Assembly: GCA_032164295.1 (NCBI GenBank)
Contig: JAJHTX010000009.1
Location: forward strand, 186,001 to 250,000
DNA length: 64,000 nt
Source: Inonotus obliquus
Lineage: Eukaryota > Basidiomycota > Agaricomycetes > Hymenochaetales > Hymenochaetaceae
Direction: 5' to 3'
In this document: piece after piece, positions 1 through 11,666 of the stretch
How positions within the stretch are numbered: position 1 is the first letter of the stretch
Layout of the letters: every line of letters starts with the position of its first letter
The notes under the pieces: generated by a model
Seen by the model: the letters and a program-made list of their open reading frames with translations, nothing else
The model's database searches: none
What the model was told of the DNA's origin: nothing
Translations under genes and position numbers: made by a program

Positions 1-705
1 CACCTCTGCGGATGCCTGCGATGTATCGCGTTAGCAAATTTTCCAACAGAGCACAAACAGGGCGAATTCACTTCGATCATTTCTATCATTTGGGGTTTCG
101 CCGTCCTCTCTCAGAATAGCCGTCTCTCTGAAGAGTGTAATTATGCGCGTACCAATTTTGAGTATTGCATCCTTACAATATCGTTAAAAATAGAAACTCA
201 CGTCCGGAATTCATTGTAAAATACCCAAACTTTCTTCTCTTCCATTTTCATCAAAGCCTTGAGACGCGCATGTAATGGCAACGAGCGATGGCGGACCTCC
301 TCCAATACCGTTTGCAGAAGCACCATCGGAGGAGTAAATAACGGAGACTCTAAGAGATCCATCTGATGCAATATTACATTGGTGTCTGGCAGGACAAAGT
401 GCCCCGAAGGGAAACGCGGATGGTCTCGTGCGCCTTTCACTGGGAGAACTGGCTGTCCCACCCGAAATTCTGCTGACGACGACGGCGTATCATATAGCGA
501 GCAGACAGTGCAGCCCGAAATGCCACATGTTACATCATCTCGAAGATAGCATTCTCTAAGGACTGGAGAGATTCAGCCAACCAAATGCCTGATAAAGAGC
601 GCGCGGACCTTTAACGACCTTCCCTCGCGCAGTTTTCCTAAAGAATTTCCGCTGTGTTGCCGCTGCATCGACATGCGGTCGCTTGCGAATGGTTATGTCT
701 ACCAT
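1..705 (-). CDS. DIS3: Exosome exoribonuclease DIS3/RRP44, 5' part
   Basis: Catalytic subunit of the RNA exosome: N-terminal PIN endonuclease plus, beyond this window, RNB 3'-5' exonuclease domains. Exons read on the minus strand: 705-609, 562-202, 127-72 and 15-1 (continues off the left edge). The ATG at 705 opens a basic leader containing KFFRKTARGKVVK; the next exon gives YLRDDVTCGISGC (the Cys-rich CR3 motif), then LPDTNVILHQ with the first PIN-domain acidic residue and LEEVRHRS with a second. The third exon ends in GETPNDRNDR, a signature of this family. Introns are 46, 74 and 56 bp. Splice sites and frame fit throughout. Only about 180 residues are visible, so the RNB active site cannot be checked. 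Family assignment is very secure; the start is the first ATG before the conserved FFRKTARG segment. Confidence 0.93.
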
Positions 706-1510
706 TGTCGCTCGCGCAAATCTTGCACCGAAATGAAAACAAGTCTTTTGGTGGTTGAACGTGACTCGGTTTCCCACGGTACACACCACACTTTACAAAG
801 GAGGAGAAAAATGAGGAGATTAGGCAAACATTTGCATTATTGACACTCGCAAACATCTTCGCTGGTATGGAACGTTGTTGTGGAGCGGCAGTGTAACTGT
901 GTATGTACCACATAAGTTCTACATCATTGCTAAGTCACTGCATCATAGACTAAAACAATCTGCTGTTATAGGCATTTATTTGTTCGCGTGAGACGGTCTT
1001 TTTATGTGATTGTAACTACCTCCACATGAAGAAACAGTAAGTAAACTGCAGAGCTAACTATATTTGACGTCACTCACCATCGATGGTACTACTGGAGGCA
1101 AGAAATGTTCTACGAGTCTGCTGCATCATTTGATCGGCCGCATTACCAGGTTATGTAAGGATGTAGACCTGACGGTTACCTTCTGGTTGGTCAACCCAGT
1201 TGTAATCCACTATGCATTTGGAAAAATCGAAAGCATCATCCATCCGAGTCCCGGTGCGTCACTATTCAGGAGGGCGCTCCTCTATTGCGTACTGTATGAC
1301 TTATCGAATCTTGTACACATCGAATTCGAACTCTCCAGAAGGTCGGAGTGGTCGCTATAAAGCTTGACCTCGCCTCTCGTGCCATTCATATCTTCATATC
1401 CAGTACTCCTCCGTCTTCCTGGCCAACTGTGAGCTCAACCTGCGCTTCCCACTTCTCACTGCATTCCTCTAATCCCCGCACCAGTACAGGTACTCTGATA
1501 AATACACCCA
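706..1510. other. Divergent intergenic region DIS3 / MARVEL-like gene
   Basis: No coding exon is convincing here; the short open frames lack family resemblance and splice partners. The stretch must hold the promoters of the minus-strand DIS3 gene and of the plus-strand MARVEL-like gene. Nothing else recognisable. Confidence 0.5.
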
Positions 1511-2168
1511 ATGGCACGAGACTCCTACGTTCCGCACCGCCGGGTCTTATACGGTCTCCTCTGGATCATCGCTGTCATTGAGCTTGGCCTCACTGCGTAC
1601 CGTATACATTTCACACGGCGCAATTCTCGCACGTATGGTGAGCTATCTATTCAGCTCGTCTCGAGATGAAAATACTGAAAATATCAATTGCCTTCAATGT
1701 CGCATAGATATGATCATTGCCGAGCTCCTTGTCGTCTCCATCTTAACTATACTCTGGGTACCAGTCACCCTTCTCTTCCACCGGAATGCACTTGATTCTG
1801 CTGGGACTACCTCGAATCGTCGCGGGGGCAGGTTCGGTTTTCTCCATGGCGAGACTGCAGGCAACTTTATAATATGGATCATGTGGCTCGTCGGGGCAGC
1901 TATTGCGACTCACACCTGGCCTACGCGCGCCCTCGCAGGACCCGGGAGGCAGGGTCTTATCCTGACTACGATTGTAGCGCTTGCATGGGTAGCATTTTCT
2001 TTGTTGACTCTCGCGAAGATTTTCGCGGCTATGGAATATTCCGCGAGGAACGCTGGTGGTGGAACGGGTATGGGACCCTCGTACGCCGGAAACAAACACG
2101 CAGGTGGAACTTTGGCGGGAAACGGCGTCAATCGTAGTGCCGCAGGTGGTCCCACGACGACAGTCTAA
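1511..2168 (+). CDS. Small four-TM MARVEL-like membrane protein
   Basis: Two exons, 1511-1637 and 1708-2168, joined over a 70-bp GT-AG intron, give about 195 aa. The start ATG at 1511 (MARDSYVPHRRVLYG) is followed at once by a hydrophobic segment (LLWIIAVIELGLTAY). Further membrane segments are IIAELLVVSILTILWVPV, FIIWIMWLVGAAIA and LILTTIVALAWVAFSLLTL, followed by a Gly/Asn-rich hydrophilic tail ending in PTTTV. Four evenly spaced TM helices, short loops and a disordered C-terminus are the layout of MARVEL-domain proteins common in basidiomycetes, which associate with membrane apposition or vesicle trafficking. The specific role is unknown. The intron is needed because the 5' frame and the main frame differ. 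Confidence 0.75.
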
Positions 2169-3020
2169 ACACGTCTTCGACTGTTCTAATCCCATCAACC
2201 ATCCTCACCTCACAATTGATTTCCTTGTCACGGCGGCAGTTCTCAGATACAGTTGCAACATGTAATTTTAAAATACACGGCTTATGCGTTTTCCCGAATC
2301 TGTGATCCATGTATGTACTTTAAGATTTCATATTCTTTAACGAATACGATAAGCTACATGTTTTGTATTCATGCAAGTTGTACGTGTGCATACTATTCAT
2401 TGCGCGTTCGGGAAGGAAGGTTGGAAGTAAATCCTTGTGTTCATTCTCCGGGGTGCATCTGATTCCTTGATTACAAGATGACTGTTCTGCGTCGAGACCG
2501 CTTCGTAGTGTATATATGTTAGAGGCGCTCGATGAGATCTTCTCATATCCGAATCCTTCAGATTTTCCGGTTCGTAAGAAGGTTCGTTCTCATTTTTTAT
2601 CTCGATGAAGTCCATTGTGTACGGCACACACGGGTTGTTAATAAGAAGAATGGGACGTGGCACTGCCCGTTCTTTCCTTCCGTAGATGTTCGTACTATCG
2701 AAGTGTTTTGCCTTGTACAAGGTAGTTCGAGTACGGGCACTGAGATCATCACGGTGGCTAAAGAAACAGGTGTCAGAGAATCATAAATTGCTTGCGTGTA
2801 ACCGAGATAATCCATTATCAAATGGTTATATCCTATACATATCCAGAAGTACATTATCAATATAAAAATGATGGTCGGGGTTAGCTTCTCCAAATCACAA
2901 GAAATCTTCGGCACTGAGTTGTATGTAACCAATGAACGCCTCAGGTTTACACCTAACAGCGGGTTTTGGTGATTAATGGACGTCATCTACGCGAACCGAA
3001 AGACACGTACCAAGCAGTAC
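2169..3020. other. Intergenic region, no gene seen
   Basis: Convergent interval between the MARVEL-like gene and the 3' end of the minus-strand kinase-like gene. AT-rich, with only short open frames on both strands. No repeat or RNA gene recognised. Confidence 0.45.
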
Positions 3021-5986
3021 TTAAAGTAACACCTCGAATAACAGAGCGTATTCCGGGTTTCGTGGCAGCACTAGGATTCTCCGCAACGAACGGCTCAAAA
3101 TCCCCTCGGTACGACGTGAAAAGGTACAAGATACGAGGCAGCTGAAGTTGTTGATGCTGGCCCATTCTGTGTTGGAACCGAGGATTACCATGTGGAACTG
3201 GAGATTGATGTGCAGGTAACATGGACCTGGTGGGGTTCCAATCGTGGATCCTATATATTTGTCCATGTACGGTTTTGGTGACTACATATCATTAGACCTT
3301 AGACTAAGATCGAATAATAGCCGTCTGGGATACGTACTCAGAATCAGCTCATGGGGTTCTACTCCTGCGATTGCGGCTCGATCCTTTGCATGCTGCAGTA
3401 AGTAGCGCCATGCCTCGTTAACAGAAGCCAATCGACATGAATGTCGCGTATGAACCTCTCCTTTTGTGCCTGCAGAAAGAGATACTGCCCATCTTTCCAA
3501 TAGCAGATGAGTTCTTGATATTCTAGTCGAAACAGGACATGAGTGAACTTACCCTTCAACATCACCCGGAACAACGAACGGCCATGCCTTTTCACTCCTG
3601 TAGAATCCGTTAATCCATTGTCCATGTGCTCCAGTGACCTCCCGTATCAGACTGAAGGTGTCCATTCCATCCATTTCGCTCCTCTTTGGAAATGGTTCGT
3701 CAAATATACTCCCAACTTTCACGAAATGATTGAAGCGAGATGCATCAGTAAGAGATAGGCATCCGTCATCATGCCGAATATAACCAATGTCTCCAACGTC
3801 GAAAGAATTGGGACAGGAGTGGATTGCGACATCCCAAGAAAATTCATGCATTCCAGCATTTATGCATTGCTTTCGTATCCGAGACAGTGGCATCGATTCC
3901 AACTCGGGACTAAAGTCGGCATCTTCCAATAATTCTTCAGAAACGTTGCAAAGCTCGGGTTTCTGAGCAGGAAGCAAGACGTATGCAAGTGCTCTAAGGT
4001 GCGCCAACTTGTTCTGTAACCCCACGATATCTATGAACCCAATTGACAGATCAGACTATGCGTATGACCAAAACAAATGGTACCACTCGCCCTGAGCTAA
4101 CTCCTTGGACAGGCTCTTTTCTGCTGGAAGAATCTGAAAGCATGTCAAGAACTTCGAAATCTTTAAGAAACGGGATTCCCACCTTTAGCGTTGTACTGAG
4201 GAGGCTCTCAGTCAGAGGATACCCGAATCCTTGGTAACTTCCCTCCTTTTGTGGAGGAGGAATGCCGAGTACGATCTTCCCAGACTCCGTATCGAGCGCA
4301 TAGCTTGCTTCCTTGTATAGGTTATGAATTTAATAATTTATGATAACAACAATCTTAGAGCCGACCCACTGAAACGAAGACTTGCGTCTGTCGTTCATCG
4401 AAAGCCATTTGTCGTTGGACGTGGAGTGCTGCCGACTGAATAGTGCTAGTATCAATATGAGTCTGCTATTCATGGCCCGTCCAACTTGCCGAAATGTCCC
4501 GATACTAGATCCTGTAAGCGACACTAGAACCAGCCTGGCAGAAGAAGGCTTACCATCTTGAGTACGGTAATCGCACACTCTGATATGGACATGCGTCGAA
4601 GAGCATTGAGTAGGAATGAGCCGGGGTCACGTAGTTTCGCTAAACGACTGCCTTTCAGAGGATGCGGAGAATCAGGTATAGCACTCTTTACCTTGAGCTA
4701 GAAGGATGAAAGGAACAGGTGACCTCTCGTCAGAATATCCAGTGAGTTGAGGCAGATTCGGATGGCTAAACAAAGGCTCAGACGGATACGCGACAGAATA
4801 ACTGCAAAACCACCGACTAAAGGTTCCTAAGAACTTTGATGTCATACAGCCATCTCTGAAATGACCGTCAGATCCCTGAACTAAAAACAACTGTAGGGCC
4901 GATGTACTTACTTTCAAACTATCATTGCTGCTCTCACCGCTCTTGTCGTATCGTTTGACTAGCACTCGAGTCCCTCCAGCGTCTGCGACCATGGTGTGCT
5001 TCCAGAACGACTCGGGGCTGCTGTACTTCGTCTCGGATAACAGCTGAAGTTCAGCCTGATGGAACCGTTTAAACTGCGAGACGTCAACGGAAAAAAGACC
5101 CATGCTGATGCAGACACCAACGTACTCCAAAATTTTCTAATTCTTTCAATTCCTCCTGTAATTGCAGTTCCCCAATATCATGTTCCAGCCCCGCATCGAT
5201 AGTATCCCCGCGACGTATCACTGCCGTGGATTCTGGGGTGAAGGACGTCTTTGCAGGCGATTTGGACAACCCTTCGTTTTTAGGTGTATCGCAACATTCG
5301 GGAGACAAAATGTCAGCTACAGACTTAGTATTATGGAGACGAGTTTCGATTGCAGCTTTCTTAGTGGGAATAAGATCGGTGGTAGCGCTGCGTGCTTCGA
5401 GAAGTCCGACAGTATAGTGAATCTCTATAAGACTTGCCACCTTGTACGAAAGATGAGGTGCCCAGCGTTGAATGTATGAAAGGAAGAGACTAACCTGAAA
5501 AGTTCGCTCTGCATCATCCAAAAGGTCGTGGAAGTCGCTCAGGGCTGCTTCAATAGACCCTTTCTTCAACAAGCGTCCCATCCACCCAACCTTTGACAGT
5601 TCTTGCATGAAATCTCGGATACACTCGAGAACTCTAAGTAAACTGTTAGTCGATTGAGAAGAGAGAAGTGCACTAAGCACCTACTTTTCGAATTCGCGGA
5701 TATTCTCGACGAGGGATACTGGAGCGGTGTGCCATCTTCCGGCCATACGTACATTCAGATCCACCAAAACTTTTGCTGACCTTCGAGCAAGCTTGTAGCA
5801 TGCGACTTTGTTGTTATCTATCTCTTGTATCGTCTGCAAGATAACCAAGGTAACGGTCGCAGCTGCTCGAGCTGGAATGAACTGCAACATATCCGAAACA
5901 TGAGCGATGATTGATGCGACGGATGTTGCTGCGACGAGAGCGTCTGTCGCGTTTATTCGACCTCTCACTGCCTTGAGTTTCGACAT
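3021..5986 (-). CDS. Helical-bundle plus kinase-like protein (MLKL-like plan), possibly decaying
   Basis: Multi-exon minus-strand gene starting at ATG 5986. Exons 5986-5685, 5642-5495, 5440-5126 and 5073 onward join in phase. The first about 190 residues are a predicted all-helical domain (motifs ASIIAHVSDMLQFIP, ACYKLARRSAKVLVDL, SLIEIHYTVG) resembling the MLKL-NTD-like four-helix domain found in fungal proteins. After a Ser/Thr-rich linker comes a kinase-like N-lobe: FWKHTMVADAGGTRVLVKRYD (a beta3-type Lys) and HPNLPQLTGYS before a hydrophobic strand. Downstream exons give SGKIVLGIPPP, EWYHLFWSYA, VGLQNKLAHLRALAY and SFDVGDIGYI. No HRD or DFG motif was found. The C-terminal exons (below about 3550) and the exact end at 3021 are uncertain. 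A TAG at 4058-4056 lies in frame between EWYHLFWSYA and VGLQNKLAHLR with no good intron to remove it, so the gene may be damaged. Confidence 0.55.
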
Positions 5987-6917
5987 CTAAGGATAACAGA
6001 GCGGGTACCACCGGTGAGCCTCAAGCAAGCGCGTAGACCTGACTAGTAGCAGGATATCCAGCCCAAGGGGTCTCAAGCTCAATGGTAGGATAGAGGAAGA
6101 AACAGGAACCAGTATTTTTCCTCGCAATCGTGTATTCTATTGAATCATGATGAGCGCGCTGTTGGATGGACCTTTGATAGTTGGTTGGGTTTCGTTGCAA
6201 TAGTTACGTGTTCCTGGTTACGTAACTTCTAGAGCACTGGTGAGCGCACGTGGCGGACGGTCAGCTGCATCATCAGCAAATCAGCAAGATTCGTCTACCT
6301 CGCAGGATACATCCATGAAAACTTACGCTTCCTCTTCACGTCAGTAAGTATATAATGAATCGGGAGAAAGACGTAACCCGCATAGAATCATCAGACTTGG
6401 GACTCAGGATTCGCGACAATCTGATCTGTCTTCACTTATCCTTGCCCACCTTAACTTCGCCGCCGGACCGTTATCACTGTCTTGGGCTGGTGAGCACCTC
6501 ATGATACTGAACGCTTCGCCAAAACATGTATTCCTCTTGGTCCCGCAGAATTATCCGTCCTATGAAAAACAGTTGAGTCCTCCGCGGAATACTCACGGAC
6601 CGGCACCCATACTTCCCCCAGGAAATCTTGGCGGCCACTATTATTGAAGGAAGGTCGTACCGTCTCACTTACAGCCGTCGCTCAATTGAACGAAGCGACT
6701 TCTATATTCCCCGACAAAACGGCGAACTTGGCATGTGGCCTATAGGCACTATATTGTACCGATCCGTTATGTTCGCTGCAGCAGTTGTATTTCAGAAGCA
6801 TTCTTTCAGAGCATTCTCAACGGACTGTCTTCAAGGATTGGATTCTAGGCGGGTTCAGCTTGCGTATAAAAGCGCTATCGGACTTTTTGGATTACTAGAG
6901 CCTCATCTTCTTCCACC
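5987..6917. other. Divergent intergenic region
   Basis: Lies between the starts of the minus-strand kinase-like gene and the plus-strand sugar transporter, so it should carry both promoters. A TATA-like GTATAAAAG occurs at about 6863-6871, some 50 bp before the transporter ATG. No coding exon is supported. Confidence 0.45.
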
Positions 6918-9140
6918 ATGTCGCAACCCAATGGTAGACAATCACCTTCAGGTTCTCCAGTCTCCCGTGAAAAGCAAGAGATCGAGGCACTTGATGAATA
7001 TCCGGTCTCCGGTCTCAACGTGCAACATGTTGATGCGTCGGAGAAGGAAATTGAAGATGGCAAAGTGAAGGAAGCTCGTAATGCAGCCTTCACGGCCGCA
7101 GTATCGACTGGTAGCACTGACGCGCTGAGCAAATCAACATTTGTCCTTTACGCATGTCAGTTTTTTCGACTCTCTCAACGACTCAGCAACTTTGCTCACG
7201 GTCACGGTTGGATCAATAGGTGCCTCTGTCGCTTTCTTGTGCTCATGTGGAAATGGCTACGATGGTTCGCTCATGACAGCAATTAACGGCATGCCGGCTT
7301 ATCAGCACCGCTTTAACCAAGGTCGAGTATTTCTGTCCGCCACTGAAATGTGACGCTAAATCTGCTTTCGTTATAGGTCAATTGGACGTATCGACTGGCA
7401 TCATCTTCTCGATCTACACCATTGGTCAGTTGGTCGGCTCTCTCTGGGCCGGACCACTCTGCGACAGATATGGGCGTCGTGCAGGAATGTTCGTGGGATG
7501 TCTTATCATCATCGTCGGCTCCGCCATAATATCATCTTCCTCCGAACGTCCTCAGTTCATCGCAGGACGATTCATCCTAGGCATGGGAATTGCGGTTGCA
7601 ACAACGGGTGCACCGACGTATGTAGTTGAAGTCGCACCTCCCCAATGGCGGTTAGTATCATCATATAGCACGGTTGCTTGGCTAGAGTGACTGATAATCC
7701 TTTGCTAGTGGTCGCATGGCTGCATTGTACAATACCGGCTGGAATGGTGGTGCAGTCCCGGCTGCAGCTATCACACTCGCAACTTCAAGGATGAGCTCAG
7801 ACTGGTCATGGAGAATTCCACTGATAATCCAAGCATTCCCCGCATCATTAGTCGTTCTGACTGTCTGGTTTCTTCCCGAGAGTCCGAGATGGGACTACAT
7901 GCACGGTCATGAGAAGAAGGCTTTCGATTTCCTCGTCAAGTATCATGGTAATGGTGATGCCAACAACTCAATCGTTAAGCTCCAAGTCGAGGAATTCAAA
8001 GAGAATATTCAACAGGATGGGTCTGATAAACGCTGGTGGGACTACATGTGAGGTCTTTTCTCGTTTCTCTTGCCAATGTATCAGCTGAATGCTATATAGG
8101 TCTCTCATTAAGAATCACAATGCAAGGTGGCGCATGCTAATGGTCTTTCTAATGGGAATCTTCGGTCAAATGTCAGGCAACGGCCTAGGATACTTCACCG
8201 TACGTGTCATCAAACTATGAAACTTTGTCTCTAACACCCTTTCTTTTTTCTTCTGCTCTTATAGCTCTCAATTTACGAAGCCCTAGGATTCGACAAACAA
8301 ATGCAATTCAACATGAACTTGATCGGAACATGTTGCAGTGCAGTAGTAGCCTGGTTCTCAGTATCTCTTCAAGATCGTATGCCTCGCAGGAAAGTTCTAG
8401 TCTGGGGGACGTTCCTATGTTCCGTTATGCTAGCTGTCAATTCTGGTTTCTCTGCAGTTTGGGATGGTTATGAAGAAGGGCAGCAAAACCTTGGTGTGGG
8501 TCGTGCGGGAGCTGCGTTCTACTGTAAGTTTCTTGAATTCATATGCGTAGACAATAATGACGGTGTTTCTAGTTCTCTATGGCATTGTGTTTTCCTTTAC
8601 TGTACGTCCATCCGTCCATCCATCCATCCATCCATTCATTCAAATATCCACTTTCCGCACTAACCTAACCTAACCACCTCTTTTCCACCAGTACACACCC
8701 CTCCAAGCCCTCTACCCAGCCGAATGTCTCGAAACCACAATCCGAGCAAAAGGCATAGCAATGAAACTCTTCATCATCTCCTGTACATCCTTCATCAACC
8801 TCTTCTGTACACCAATAGCATTCGGCCGTATAGGCTGGAAGTTCATCCTCGTTTTTGTATTTTGGGATGCTTTTGAGGCTTTGGTTTGGTATTTGTTTTG
8901 TGTGGAGACTGTTGGGTATACGTTGGAAGAGCTGGATGAGATTTTTAGTTCGAAGAATCCTGCGAAGGCTTCGGTGAAGAAGAGGAAGGTATATGTTCCT
9001 ACTTCTCCTCCTCTTCCTTTTCCTCCTCATCATTGTCATTTTGTTTTGGTACTTCCGTCAAGACGCACTATACTAACTCGTTATAATACTTACAGGTCGT
9101 CATCAAAAAGACAGGCGACGTTCTCGTCCTTGACAAGTAA
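6918..9140 (+). CDS. MFS sugar transporter, lactose-permease type
   Basis: Nine exons (6918-7155, 7220-7321, 7377-7650, 7709-8047, 8100-8199, 8265-8523, 8573-8601, 8692-8988, 9096-9140) give 560 aa with all phases matching. Sugar-porter family marks are visible: a hydrophilic N-terminus, then LCSCGNGYDGSLM at the first TM (typical of fungal LAC12-like permeases), CDRYGRRAG after TM2, PESPRW at the central loop, and YPAECLETTIRAKG in the second half, the counterpart of the YP-E-x-R-x-RG motif. The C-terminus is a short basic tail. The protein should bring a disaccharide or hexose into the cell by proton symport at the plasma membrane; the substrate cannot be read from sequence. Exon 7 is only 29 nt. 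The intron at 8602-8691 contains a CATC tetranucleotide run. Confidence 0.9.
8606..8640 (+). repeat. (CATC)n microsatellite inside transporter intron
   Basis: A run of CATC units (tccatccgtccatccatccat...) within the 90-bp intron 8602-8691, which is longer than its neighbours. Confidence 0.8.
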
Positions 9141-11666
9141 CAATAGTCAACAGTTACATCATCGCGCCTCGTTCATGTACGTCGCCGACTCAAACCGTTT
9201 CCTCTTTCATCTGTCACTTACTATTTTCTATTTCGAACAAGCTTCACAATTTTATGTCTTTATCAACGAGTTTTTCAAGTTTTACCAACTCCTTTCGGAT
9301 TTGAGGAGTTGGGTATCGCCACAATCGCCACGGCCCACAATTGCTACAATTGCCTGTGTTGCCTGTGTTGCATCTGTTGCATCTGCAGCTGCGAAATACG
9401 ACAAAGTATGACTCCCCACCCACGTTGTTATGTTTTCCAAAAGGGGAAAAAAAGTAAAAGTAAATGTAAATGTAATGTCGAAGTGGCTAAGATCATGTAA
9501 TGCACCTTAGACTCTGCAGCTCAGACCTCAGACTCCAGCATCCAGACTCCAGTGTGACTCCAGCATTCAGACCTCAGACTCCAGACTCCAGCATCCAGAT
9601 TCGTGTTCAATTCAAATTTCATGTCAGTCAACAGGGCCATTCCATTCTATACTATAGACCATGCATGCATGCAGTGCCAGTGAAAGACTTCAATCATCAA
9701 TCATCAACGCTAACGAGCAGAATCCCGAATCCCGAATCCCGAATCCAAAATGCAGAAAGAATTCCAAAAAAAATGCCCCATATTGCCCCCTTCTCATTTC
9801 ATTTCTGATTAAAACCATTACCTAGGTAGAATATAAAACCAATATACGAAACTAAACAACATAAAGACTAGTACTAGTACTATTAATATCACAGTAGTGT
9901 AGTGTAGAGTCGACCGCGCACAACATACACGTATCATCTCCCTCCCTTCCCTGATGATAAAACACAGACGCAGACGCAGACGCTAAAGTAATCACAATCA
10001 TAATCATAATCAAAGACAATCAGTGATCAATCATCAATCATCAAAAGACAATCATCAAAAGACAATCAGTGATCAATAATCACTACATAATCAATAGGTT
10101 TCGTGTCTCCAAATCTCCGAGTCTCCGAGTCTCCTTTTTCTTATCTTTCATTTCTCATTTCTCACCTACCGACCGACCAATCAAAATCGGCCTCTTCCTT
10201 CTCAACTCTGAGAGATGAGAGACGAGTATTTGTTAGAGTATAACAATGTAACAATGTAAAAAGTGTAAGTGATGAGCGACAAGTGCCAAATGAGTATAAG
10301 TAAGCGAGTCTAACCGGAAACTAAAAAGAAACTGAACCTAAAACTAAACTGAAAGCGGAAAACAAAAACAAAAAACAAAAACAAAACCAGATAAAAAAAG
10401 ATAGAAATTAAGTTATGCTTATGTACATTTCAACCATTTTTCGTATCTGTACAATTCGTATGACAGACCTAGTGATGCAACGCGGTAGCACTCGATGTAT
10501 ACGGGAAGCGTGAAAGGTGAGAGGTGAGAGGTGAAGGGTGAAAGCGTGAAGGGTGAAAAGTGAAATTTAAAGTCTGAGAATAGAGGATAGAGGATAGTGA
10601 GAGGAGGTTTGAGACGCGACGCAGAAGAGAGAGGAGAGGAGCGGTGGAGGGAGGTCGTGAGAGAGCAAAGGAGACGGGAGGGAAGAGAGTCACCTCAGGG
10701 AACTCGGACTCGGACTCACAATAACGAAAGAAGACTTGTGACGGACGAGGGAAGAGAAGAGGGAGGGGTGGAGGTCACAGGAGGTCACAAGAGAAGACGA
10801 GTAGAGCGGAGAATTGGACAAGCACAACTACTAACTAACCCACCAAAACCATAACAAGCGTCAAAAGAAAGACCAGCTGAGTGTTGAGAAGAAAGAAAGA
10901 AGAATAACAGATAAACAAAGACAAAAGATGAGAAATCAATAGAGAAAGAATGGATGCACGGATAAATACTGGATACCTGGATACCTAAGAATAGAATACA
11001 TAGGATACCAGCCACACGTGCACATACGTCTGTCTTGTCTATACTTTAAACTTTAACACTTCAAGGACTTGAACTTGAACTTTGAAATTGAAGATAAAGA
11101 ATGCAAGAGCGCGGCGTGCGGCGTGCAGAGATGCATTTTCGCTTGCTGATTGGTTCATTGTTGGAGTGGCGTGAGCGTGAGCGCCATGCGCGCATGAGTG
11201 CAAAGGTCCAATGTCCGATACCCGAGGCCTGAGTATTCGATGTCGTAGTGCCAGGGATTTGGGCTTCGATGACAACAGAGAGCTGGAGGCGCACTTGTGT
11301 TTAGGTTGAGCGTCAAAAGTCGAGGATGGGTTTGATGTTGAGGTAAAGAAAGATGACAAAGTAGTCCCAATAAGGACAGAGGGGAGAAGATAAATGCAAA
11401 AACAATTGAGATGCGATATCATCATCAAAAAACCAAAGAACAAAAGCGAGGTGAGCAGAGCGGTAATGAAATATCGGAGTGATGGTGTTACAAAATACGA
11501 CGCGCCGCGGTCCATCGGGACCACCAGACGAACAGCAGCGCAAAACGCGTCCTAATTTCTTTCGTCAAAAGGCCAAAGGCGAGCGGTTGAAACCATATAG
11601 CCGGGTTAGAGGTGAAGTGAAGGGCAGGGTAGGAGAAGAAACACAATTCTGCTAGACGTTATGAAT
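9141..11666. other. Gene-poor, simple-repeat-rich intergenic block
   Basis: About 2.5 kb without a supported gene between the 3' ends of the transporter and the F-box gene. It contains many short tandem motifs: CAGACTC/CAGCATC units at about 9520-9600, AATCCCG at 9720-9745, ATCATCAA and AAGACAATC at 10000-10080, an A/C-rich run at 10360-10390 and GTGAGAG/GTGAAGG at 10505-10565. Open frames here are low-complexity by-products of the repeats. Confidence 0.6.
10505..10570 (+). repeat. Imperfect 7-mer array (GTGAGAG/GTGAAGG)
   Basis: Successive copies of gtgagag, gtgagag, gtgaagg, gtgaaag, gtgaagg, gtgaaaa. It appears as open reading frame on both strands only because it is low complexity. Confidence 0.7.

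Noticed and set aside
5084..5126. Apparent frameshift between the helical and kinase-like parts of the 3-6 kb gene
   Set aside because: A 53-bp intron (GTACGT...CGCAG, 5125-5074) joins GGA to TTT AAA CGG in phase, so no frameshift is needed there.
11039..11543. Minus-strand open frames up to 161 codons
   Set aside because: Composition is low complexity, no start context or family match, and the surrounding DNA is simple-sequence rich.
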